Positions 54,571 to 64,000 of a stretch of DNA of 64,000 bases are shown here, piece by piece (the stretch's first letter is position 1; every line of letters starts with the position of its first letter). The stretch is taken from the NCBI GenBank assembly GCA_958450365.1, contig CAUEEP010000915.1:1182501-1246500 (forward strand). The letters run 5' to 3'. A program made the translations under genes and the position numbers. Below the pieces are notes generated by a model. It was not told where the DNA came from and made no database searches. It was given only the letters and a program-made list of their open reading frames with translations. The DNA is from Mesorhabditis belari (lineage: Eukaryota; Nematoda; Chromadorea; Rhabditida; Rhabditidae).

Positions 54571-55089
54571 TTGGGTTGGTGAATTGAAAACTGCGGGACT
54601 TTGAACTAAAATTTATTCAACATAAAACCATAAATTCATTCCAAATAATTTCCATTATTATTGACGACTTCTGCCAATTTTACAGGCAATTTGCGGATTC
54701 CTCTTTCGTAGTAGGATTTTGGTTTGTGTGTGAGACAAGTGCGAGACTCAAAAATGGAGGACTGGAGAAGTCGCAGTTTGAGCACTTTCTTCAAAAGAAA
54801 CCCATCTTGGTGTCAAAAGAAAAGTTGTAGAGAATCAAAAATTAGGCTTATAGCCAAATTTCTAAAAAGATACACTTAGTAGTTTTACTTAAAATGCAAG
54901 TTTTGTGAAAATTCGTAAATTTGGCATTTCTTGAAAACCAGTTTTTGAATCGTTCTGAAAATTTGGATATAAGCTTGATTTTTGATTCTCTACAACTTTT
55001 CCATTGACACCAAAATGGGTTTCTTTTGAAGAAAGTGCTTAAACTGTCACATATGACAATAACCGGCAGTTTTCAATTCACCAGTCCAA
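54571..55089. mobile_element. Non-autonomous mariner-type element, 519 bp
   Basis: Ends TTGGGTTGGTGAATTGAAAA and a near-inverse ending CACCAGTCCAA, TA on each side, and internal inverted arms sharing TTGATTCTCTACAACTTTT-like sequence. It is a different family from 51,576 though both start TTGGGTTG. Confidence 0.75.
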
Positions 55090-58000
55090 TATTATATTAA
55101 TGTTCAACTAAAGAGAGAGCAACCTAGAAATTTTCGAATTTTCGACAGAATTTTTGGTTGAATAAATCTGGGTTTCCATTCAGCTCAATATAACCGATTT
55201 TTCTGTAAAAAACCTTATTGTCAATCTGTTTTTTTGTGTAGATTCTGGTGTTTCTATTCCAATATGGCTCTCTTGACCGCTTGCAACAGCAACAATATAA
55301 AGAACTGGAGATCTCTTCCTCCCCAAGGGCCACTCGAAAGACCGCCATTCGATCCGATTATTTGGTGGGCAGAAGAGACGACCTCTTTAGCTATTCCTTC
55401 TCTTTTTCCTAGCTTTTATTTTCTCCGACCTTTCCCTTGAGATTCTCTATTTCACTATCTTTCTCCTTTTTACTTTATTCTTTATACTTTGCCGCTTCGG
55501 AAGCTGAACAACAATTAATTTCACATTTCAAAGCATCTTATTTTCTCATGAATACTATATTACGATTTTCGATCTGTTTACATTAATTGTCCACCTTACA
55601 AGTACATTAAAAAGTAGATTATGCAGAACCGTTTACAAGTACATTAAGAATCGGTCCATCTTTGGACTACCATATCTTTGGACTACCATATCTTTGAACC
55701 TTTGGACATCTTTGAACCTTTGGACATCTTTGGACTTTGGACTAGGTTACCATGACTTGCAAGCTTTTTCTATCCAGTTCTACGATTTTTCCATCTCAAG
55801 TGAACTTTTTAAATCATTCATGAGGTACTAATTAGTCTCATTTCTGGTTTTCCCTTCGACTGCCTCTTTCCAAAATGCTTCCGGGTGCATCAAAATAATG
55901 TTGTTATCATTTTCTCTGTTCATAGAGTGAAAACTCATTCAGATCGGATCTCTTTCCATATCCTTTCCGCATCTTCTCCTTTTCCTCTTCCTTTCCCATT
56001 CCACATCCCTCACTCATCCCATATGCATTTCATCAAGCCGGAGAACATCTCAAAAAAGTGAAAGAGATCATAGCCACTTCTAAAGTTATTGCCTTCTTTA
56101 TGGAAACTACTGTTATACGAACACTTTCCTTTTCTTTAGCATTTGAAATGTTATGCATTGCTAATAAGAGTGAACTTTTGAGGAGCTTCAGCTCAGAGCT
56201 TAAGATTATGGTTTTCATGAGGCTCTGAAGCTGACTGGAGGATTGGTATTTCCAAAAAGCCTTGGAAATTCAATGCTGATAAGTTTTTGATGATAACTCT
56301 ACAAGAAAAAGATTCGGTGTTCTAAAAAACGACATTACAACGACATTACCTTAGCACTTTGAACTTTAACAACTTTTTATATGTCTTTTGATCTCTTACT
56401 GCACAACTCGCTTTGTTTCCTTTTTCCCTCACCCTTTCAATTCAATGTTTGTGCATAATAATTCATTTTGATTTCATTACCTGTTCAATTTAATTGAACC
56501 TTTTTTTTCCACCATTTCCGGAATCCAAATTCTTTCTTTTTTTTTCCTAAAATTTTGTAGTCCATTTGATCTCATTTCTCTCCGGCAGTGCAAATTGCTT
56601 TTCATTGAAGTAATTGCGAAAAGTGAAGAAAAAAAAGCAGGGAACAAAAATTCAATTTCGGCTTTAAACGTTATTATTATTCTTAAAAATTAAAAGCCAA
56701 AGTTCTAAAGAATTCTGCAAATTTAATAGCTGTTCAAGGTTGTTTATTTCCTTGTGGCATTTGATTAGATGCTTTCATTGAGAAGTTCAGAGTTATTAAA
56801 CAGTTTTAAGGCAACTTTTCAAGATTGTACTCTGTACGTTTCATCACTCAACTATCTTAAAGCTAATAACTCAAGATATTCAGCTACAAAGTAGAGCTAA
56901 AGCTACAAAGTAGAACTAAAGCTACAAAGTAGAACTAAAGCTACAAAGTAGAACTCAAAAGCATGTCTACATCCGGCTACGATATCCCTCATGACTACTT
57001 CGGATGACCGGTGCATGACCGGAACCACATGTGGCATAAGATTGGATCCAGGTTGTCTGGGTGAAGATTTTTATTTCTTTATATTAGTCATTCTTTTCTC
57101 TTTCATCCAAACACCCACGTCACTAGAAAGACTTTACATTCCAGGCCACCCACATGCTTTGTAAATGAATCTCAATTAAAGTTGATGGCCCACCTTTAAA
57201 TTTAGCCAAGGCTTTGAGTTCTTTCAATCTCAGATTTTTATTAAAATTCAATTTTAAATCCTTTCCATGATCTTTCCTTTCATTGAACTATTCATTCATA
57301 GAATCTTTAAAATAACATCTTTGACCCCTCTTTTTGACCTAGACTATTTCACTCCGAAAGACCAAACTTCCTAAAAAAAACCACACAAATCAGCCACATG
57401 TGGACGCTCATTCATAAAAACTAGCAAACTTGACTAACTTGAAAAAGTAGCCATAAAACACACAGCTGAAGTCTAGAAGAACTACTGCAAGAGTATAAAA
57501 TCGATATGTTGCTCTAACGATTCTTAAAATTAAAAATCGTAAAGCTATGATCGGCTTTTAATAGCCAAATCCCCATCATCTCCTGTTTTTTGTTAAATAT
57601 TTCAACACGGAAAAATTCAGTTTCTAAATCAAGAAACTTTCCAACATCTTCAACTCAAACCCTTCCAGATTGCGTGTTGACCCTTTTTTTCTCAGAACTT
57701 TGCCAGGAAGTTAGTTAGATCAACTGAAAGTCAAAGAATTTCTTTCTGGAAACAAGACATTTCCATCCACAAAAACTGAAATGACGATGCTTTTTCTGAA
57801 ATCCTCGAATTGACTTTCAGATTGTTTTCTCATTTGTTGTGTACTACTCTTTGTGGGCGAACTGATGCTATTCTCCCATTTCCCTTCTTTTTCCTTCATT
57901 CTCTCAAAACCTCATTTCTATTTCTTTTTTTTTTAAATCTGTTTTGACTTAATTAGCGGCCAGTCGCATCTCTTTTTGTGATTTCGATTTCAGGAAGTCA

Positions 58001-58162
58001 CAAAGTGTTACTAACGAAAGCTAATGTAAAACTATAAAAAAACGAATTCGTAATTGACAATTTCTTATGCGTTTTCTCTTGCAAACATTCAAGAATTCAT
58101 AAATTTTGCTTTAGTCTCTTTGAACAAATTGAATCATTTCAAATAAACCGATATTTAGCGTA
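55090..58162. other. Gene-poor stretch with small tandem repeats
   Basis: 55,660-55,745 repeats CATCTTTGGAC/TTTGAAC units. 56,884-56,955 repeats an 18-bp AGCTACAAAGTAGAACTA unit about four times. The frame at 55,234-55,440 and its antisense have no independent support. Confidence 0.4.
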
Positions 58163-59720
58163 ATGACAATGCGCCACGGCGTTCTCATTGCTCAACAAAG
58201 CCGCTCGGATCCCTCGCTCAATCAATGCCAATTCCGAACAACCTCTCATCCATCAATTTTAAGGCAAACTAGAATTGGGTAAGTACTTGAATCAAGTAAT
58301 CAACAAGTAATCAACATTTCAGTTCAAAACTATCCAGTAAACAACTCTGCAAGTCTTTTGACAAAATATGGGTCTTTTCATTAGGCTGAAACGGCTTGTA
58401 AAGTCGATTTCATCCTTTAATTCGCAATAAATTATTAATAAACCAATTTACTTTAATCTAGACTTCGGAAAACAAAACTTAACCAAAACCAAAACCAAAA
58501 CTAACCAAAACCAAAACCAAAACTAACCAAAACTCGCCAATATTTCGCGATTGGGAGGAGCTAGCGAAAATCTGTTTGCAGATTTGAAATCAGCGTCCAA
58601 AAATCTATCCCATAGGCTTTTTTTTTTTTAATTTTTGGGTTTTTTTTTTTTTTTTTTTTTGGGGGGTTGGGGGGGGGGGGGGGGGGGGGGGGGGGAAATT
58701 TATTTTTTTTTTTTTTTTAAATTATTTTTATTATATTTGGGGTTGGGGTTTTTTTTTGTTTTTTTTGTTTTTTTTTTTTTTTTTTTTTTTTATTTAATTT
58801 TATACAAAAAAAAAAAAAAAAAAAAAAAAATTATATTATTTTTTTTTAGTGAAAATTGGTTCAAATTCAGATTAAAGCATTAGAAACATAACGTTTTGAC
58901 TTTGATTTTTCAATAGTCAAGATTGAAGTCAAGAAAAGGTGAACTTATTATCCTTAGATCATTTTACTCTCAAAGTTTCTTCATTAAAGATTGGATTCCA
59001 TTTGGATAAACCAGACTTGAGTCAAAGATCTCAACATAGACATTTGGAAATGAAAGAATTTTGACAATCAATCATCAAGACCGATTATTTATGTCATTTT
59101 CCCCTTCTCGTTCATCAAATAAAAATCAAGCTTGACCAAACCAAGCTTGACCAAACCAAACTCCAATTTCAAAGCTCTCTATAGTGGTCATTCATCCAGC
59201 TCAATCGATTCCCCCTTTCCCTTCTTTCAAATGGTCACCCACCCCTTTCCCTTATCGACTTTTGTTCGTGGTCTCATCAAGGACACCCTAGCACCAATTC
59301 CATTCCAAGGTGAACTTATTACCCTTAGATCATTTTACCCTCAAAGTTTCCTCGTTTGAAGATTGGATTCCATTTGGATAAACCAGACTTGAGTCAAAGA
59401 TCTCAACATAGACATTTGGAAATGAAAGAATTTTGACAATCAATCATCAAGACCGATTATTTATGTCATTTTCCCCTTCTCGTTCATACATAAACACCCA
59501 TTTAAAAAACAAGAAATGACTTGTTTATCTGATCATAAAACAATCCTCGAGACTTCTCTACATAAATGATTACAGATCAACAGATGGCCATCATCGTGTT
59601 CCATCATGTATCGTGCATTCACCCACTCCATCAGCAAGCGATTCTGATGAGCAAGAATTGGACTTGGACATGTTGACAAATCGAGACTCTTTTGGTGATT
59701 CTCCAATTGGCGATATACCG
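58163..59720 (+). CDS. Two 5' exons of an unrecognised gene, 3' part not found
   Basis: Exon 1 (58,163-58,278) reads MTMRHGVLIAQQSRSDPSLN, then QCQFRTTSHPSILRQTRI, with donor GG|GTAAGT (phase 2). Exon 2 (59,576-59,720) after ATTACAG completes the Gly and reads STDGHHRVPSCIVHSPTPSA, then SDSDEQELDLDMLTNRDSFG and DSPIGDIP, with donor CCG|GTGAGG. The phase match and the low-complexity Ser/Asp-rich, SP/TP-bearing sequence look like the disordered, phosphorylatable N-terminus of a cytoplasmic regulatory protein. A PDE4-type or scaffold protein is conceivable, but nothing decides it. The 1.3-kb intron holds the homopolymer block and duplications. Further exons may lie beyond the window. Confidence 0.5.
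58618..58850. other. Homopolymer block of T, G and A runs
   Basis: Runs of up to about 25 T, 25 or more G and about 28 A succeed each other with almost no C. Genuine sequence of this kind is rare, so a base-calling or consensus artefact is likely. Confidence 0.7.
58937..59487. repeat. Tandem duplication (about 170-bp units, 375 bp apart)
   Basis: 58,937-59,112 and 59,310-59,487 are near-identical (GATTGGATTCCATTTGGATA). The intervening 59,120-59,310 recurs at 60,325-60,515 (AAAGCTCTCTATAGTGGTCA). Confidence 0.8.
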
Positions 59721-61487
59721 GTGAGGTTTAAAATTTGTTAAACTTTTAAGATCACTTACATTTTGTAATTTCAAAGCTATTACTGAGTCCCTCAAACGTA
59801 TCAAAATCTTGAAAGCTATACATTTGTTTCCCATTGAGCTTTGGAATCGAAGATTCAGTTTTTCGGCAAACTGAACCCAACGAAAAGCTTTTTCTCTTTT
59901 CTGAACATATTCGAATTCTCTTTGGAGGGAGATCTGTCCATCTTCACATTCCCACCGTTGAGAGAGACAAAGTCTTCTCCAGCAAAGCTCTCCTCGTCAC
60001 AATTCCCCTAGGGACTATACATAAACTTTGAATGGATATAGTGTTATTTTGAAATTCATACACTTTGGAAATGTTTTGCTAAAGCTGGGCTTTGTTCTGG
60101 TTGAGTCACGAAGTGGCTTTGTCGTTCGTACTTGATGTAATTGGGGTTACAGAAATCGGGGTTACAGCTGCTCACAGCTGCTTTACAGCTACTGCTTACA
60201 GCTGCTTTACAGCTACTGCTTGAAGCTGCTTTACAGCTGCTGCTTAAAGCTTGAAATTGGGGTTACAGCTGCTATTCTTGTTCTTATTGAGAGTGAACAA
60301 TGATCGATAACAATGAAGAATGCAAATAAAAATCAAGCTTGACCAAACCAAGCTTGACCATACCAAACTTCAGTTTCAAAGCTCTCTATAGTGGTCATTC
60401 ATCCAGCTCAATCCATTCCCCCTTTCCCTTCTTTCAAATGGTCACCCACCCCTTTCCCTTATCGACTTTTGTTCGTGGTCTCATCAAGAACACCCTAGCA
60501 CCAATTCCATTCCAATTTTCATAGCCTTCCTATAGTATTTTCTTATTTTTATTGAAATACATGTTCCTATTTTTCATTTCAACTATATTCTTCTCAAATT
60601 TCATTTCGTGTACTTTACTCCCTTTGTTGAGCTACTAGAATTTCAGATTTGTTCATGATTTGTTTATATGAAAAATCTGGAAATCTTAGGTAGACAAGGA
60701 ATTTCAACTTTTTCCAGTTTTATGCATTCTGACTTAAATACTATTTCTTGAGCAAATAGCTAGAGAGATAATGAGCAATTCTTTTAAAGCCATTGTTTTA
60801 ATAAGCTTTTAAAGCTTCATTGATCAAAGATTGATTAGAATTACTAAGAAAAATCTAGATAAACCGACTGTACAGTTTTAACTCTTCACAAGTTTTATGT
60901 CTAGACTAATTTCTAGCCTTTGAGCTGTGCAAAGAGATGAAATGTCCAACACAGCAGGTCCCAATTACTCTAAACTCTTTTGTGAACAACATAGCGTGTA
61001 AATGACAGCTGTTTTTTCGGGATTTCCCCTTCTCTTTCACCATTCAATCTTACTCTAATCAGAGTGTTCATTTTTCTTTCCTTTAAAGATCTGTTTTCCT
61101 CGATTTCCTCAATTTTCAACTTATCAAGCTTCATTTGTTTTGAAACAAAAAATTTCTAATAAAAAAAAATTTCCAAATTCTTTAAAACCAAATATTTATG
61201 GTTTGTTTTAAGGAAATTTACACAAGAGTTTTGCTGGAAATCTCTTGAAACAACAAGGTTCTCCCATTTCAGATAAATCCACGAGACTTTTTCCCTTTTT
61301 CCACTCAATGAACATATTTTTAGAAATTTTTAGAAAATCTTTGACAAAATGATTGAAGAGAATAAGAGTTTTGTTTCAATGTTCTTTAAAACTTTTAAGT
61401 CTTTTGATTCACCAACTCTGAAACTCGTGAACCATTTTTTCAAAAGTCCAATGTTCTTGCTAGCCCAATGTTTAAAAGTTATGAAAT
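59721..61487. other. No further exon recognised
   Basis: 60,150-60,275 is a tandem repeat of GCTGCTTTACAGCTACTGCT-like units. 60,325-60,515 is the duplicate noted above. The frame at 59,834-60,031 lacks splice or domain support. Confidence 0.4.
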
Positions 61488-61665
61488 CTTGTTCTAGAGA
61501 TCTTGTTCTTGTTCTTGTTCTAGAGATCTTGTTCTAGAGATCTTGTTCTAGAGATCTGGTTCTAGAGATCTTGTTTTAGAGATCTTGTTTTAGAGATCTT
61601 GTTCTAGAGATCTTGTTCTAAAGATCTTGTTCTAGAGATCTTGTTCTTGTTCTTGTTCAGAGAAT
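61488..61665. repeat. 14-bp tandem repeat GATCTTGTTCTAGA
   Basis: About ten imperfect copies, some with TTTTAGA or extra CTTGTT. Confidence 0.85.
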
Positions 61666-61796
61666 CCTCAACTCTAGAATTGTTATTACCTTGAATAATT
61701 GATTCTATTTTTTAGAAACATCAGCAAATCCTGTTCAGCTATTAGTCTGTTTTCACTAGACTAGATTTAGGTATTGAATTTTGATATTTTTATATA

Positions 61797-61970
61797 CAGT
61801 CGAACCTCTCTATAACAAAACTCGATATAACGTAAACCTCTATATAACGTAAGGCGTGACCGGTCCCGGCTGACGTTAAGCTATATAAAACGGTACTCTA
61901 TATAACGTAAACCTCTATATAACGTAAGCTATAGCCGTCCCGTGAGTTACGTTATAGAGAGGTTCGACTG
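61797..61970. mobile_element. 174-bp MITE, second copy of 1073-1246
   Basis: Same termini (CAGTCGAACCTCTCTATAAC), same length, TA on both sides; a few substitutions from the first copy. Confidence 0.8.
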
Positions 61971-61972
61971 TA

Positions 61973-64000
61973 TGTTTCTAAGTTTAACAAGTTTGTTTTG
62001 TTTGTTTTGTTTCTTTCTTTCTTTCTGAAATGGGAAAAACTTGGACTCCTCATCAACTTACATATCTGGGAACTGAACCAAAACAAGTGTGCCTCATTTG
62101 CATGAGAGTGGGAAGATCGAAAGTTCAGAGAAATTGGGGAAGTTGGATGTTCATTGGGCAAAGCTAAGCCCAAAAAAAGTTCTGTAAAGGTTTTGTTTCT
62201 AAAACCCGACAATGAGCTGGCATTTTTGAACCATTTATCCATTCAAAATCTAAAAAAATCCAGAAAAGATTTCAAAAACTGGAAACTAGCCAGATAAACT
62301 TGTTTCCACATCAAGAACGAGAACTTCAAAGCCTCTAGCAAAAGAAAATCAACAGCAAAACAATGAAAATCGATGTACTTTGAACGAACTCTTGAATGTC
62401 CTCCGAATCTCTTCAATTCATCTCTCCATCTCTTCCCAAAGTACACTCATTATTCTAATCTCTTGACCTTTAAAGTCCTTACCTTAATTCTTCAATTCCT
62501 TTCTTTTCTCATTTCCTATTTATTCTTGATTTCAACTCTGTTTATCTTGTCATATGTTCAGTTTTTCTTTAAAACAAGCACCAAGATTATCACTTTTCGC
62601 TGATGACCAAAAGAGTTCAAATCCATCAATCAAATTTTCGACTTGTTTTCCGCTTTTTTTGCGGTTTTCTAGGACAATTGTTAGTTTAGGAAGACAAAGA
62701 GGACAATTTTCTGGTAAACGAAAGGTTTTTGATTTGTTTTTGATTTGTTTTCATTTTGGAACTTTCCTCTAAAAAGGGAAACGTTAATGTTTTTGGCGTT
62801 AAAAGTTCTCTGCTTGAATGGGTTGTTTAGGTGACCAATTTGAACGTTTCTTTTTCGGGTTTTTTTTTCCGCTATTTTTTTTACCAAGAGACAAGTGGGT
62901 TTCTGGAGAATGCTTGTGATATTCTCAAGGTCAACCAAATGATATTTGAGAGGTGTTCTTGCCAGAATTTTATTCTATTAAGTAGTTGAATTTTGTCAGA
63001 TCGTAAAGTTTTTAGATTTAGATTAGAACAAGATTTAGATAGCTTAGAACATCGGCGTTCAGAAAATATTAGTTTTATCAAAAGTTATCAACAAAAAACT
63101 TCACTAAAATATTAAAACATAACTTGAAAAAGAGTGCCCCCCGCCCGTTATTTCGAAGACCGGCCCCGGCCCGTAAGACCAAAAGGAAGTTTGACGAGTG
63201 AAAAAATGGAAGTTCCTAAACGAATGTTCTCTAAATCGAATGTTCGGATCTTACTTAATAACAGGGGGACGGCACTTTTCTGTACCAACTTGCAGCTCAT
63301 TTATAGGCATCCTGCACTTGTCAGATCGTAAAGTTTTAACAAGATTTAGATAGCTTGAACATCGGCTTTCAGAAAAATTAGTTATCAAAGTATCAACAAA
63401 AACTCCTAAAATACCACTTGAAAAAGAGTGCCCCCCGCCCGTTATTTCGTAAGATCCGAATGCTCTAATAAGTTAAAATTTTTGACGTTATGTGAAATAA
63501 AACAAGCATTCCTGAGACTATCGAAATTTTATAGATTGTCACAAAAAATATAACAGTTGGCAGTTATAAAGTTATCACAATCCTGGATAAGTTTTAAGAT
63601 AGAGTCGATATTATGACTCCATTTGTAACCATGACTGAAGTTTTTTAACCTCTCTTACTAATAGAAAAATTCTCGATAATCAATCGATCAATCTACGCAC
63701 CTTCAGTTAAACTTTGAATGAAATTACAAGCTTCTAACTGCTTTAAGACTATTTGCATAAGATAAAATTTAATAGAAAGAGATGTTAGATGAAGAAATTT
63801 ATCAAATGACCCACATTTTTATGTATTAAACTGTGAAATGTGAAATAAAACAAGAATTCCTGTATAATCTCCATTCTTTTAATCAAATAATCTCGAAGCT
63901 GATCCTTTAGTTTAGTTCTTTTAAACTAGAAGTTGAAATTTTCTGGATCAAAATTGTCTATTCAAGTATTAGCTGAAAAATACTTTAATTTTGTCTGCAT
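61973..64000. other. No gene recognised; tandem duplication near 63 kb
   Basis: 62,998-63,165 and 63,320-63,465 are diverged copies sharing AAAAAGAGTGCCCCCCGCCC. Short frames around 62,240-62,940 are low-complexity and unsupported. Confidence 0.4.

Noticed and set aside
61488..61665. CRISPR-like array
   Set aside because: Short tandem units without unique spacers; the genome is eukaryotic.

Overview
The window is nuclear DNA of a nematode, most likely a rhabditid-type worm. The evidence is a transthyretin-like (ttr) gene, an Sre-like serpentine chemoreceptor, a Cys-loop ligand-gated channel with a tail-to-tail pseudogene, introns of about 40-60 nt ending TTTCAG/TTTTAG, and Tc1/Tc3/mariner/pogo transposons. 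All gene models here are hand-built from splice sites and reading-frame phase; no search was run.

Region 1 (1-29,300) is a rearranged cluster of small genes for glycine-rich peptides built on GGX triplets such as GGNGGDGG and W-S-[VI]-F-G-[DN]-G-G. Three architectures recur. Type 1 is about 150-230 aa and has one Cys-containing first half. Type F is 23-70 aa with repeated WSVFGDGG units. Type J/L is 45-62 aa, starts M-[AV]-[NH]-C-G and ends either in an acidic tail or in a second glycine-rich exon. Type 1 and type F lie in tandem 130-160 bp apart in several copies, so they may be one cassette. Direct and inverted segmental duplications and transposons shuffle the copies: a Tc3-like element with an intact pogo/Tigger-like element nested in it, a mariner/Tc1 element inside the intron of one peptide gene, a decayed Tc1 of the same lineage, and a LINE tail.

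Region 2 (29,274-33,672) is an inverted repeat with arms of about 2 kb. Each arm carries one copy of a two-exon gene for a short secreted, cysteine-containing, basic peptide. The 0.5 kb spacer holds broken GGX sequences and a piece of the chemoreceptor pseudogene flank found at 3.5 kb.

Region 3 (33.7-45.7 kb) holds transposase relics, a small membrane-protein gene, the ttr gene (142 aa, four exons), the Cys-loop channel gene (413 aa, twelve exons) and its decayed convergent paralogue.

Region 4 (45.7-64 kb) is AT-rich. It holds an Sre-like chemoreceptor pseudogene whose introns carry four foldback/MITE elements, a small Helitron, mariner-type MITEs, many local tandem duplications, a suspicious homopolymer block at 58.6-58.85 kb, and two 5' exons of an unrecognised gene.

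The most novel item is the GGX peptide family. Its strict glycine-triplet periodicity resembles sequences that fold as polyglycine-II helix bundles, but its function is unknown.
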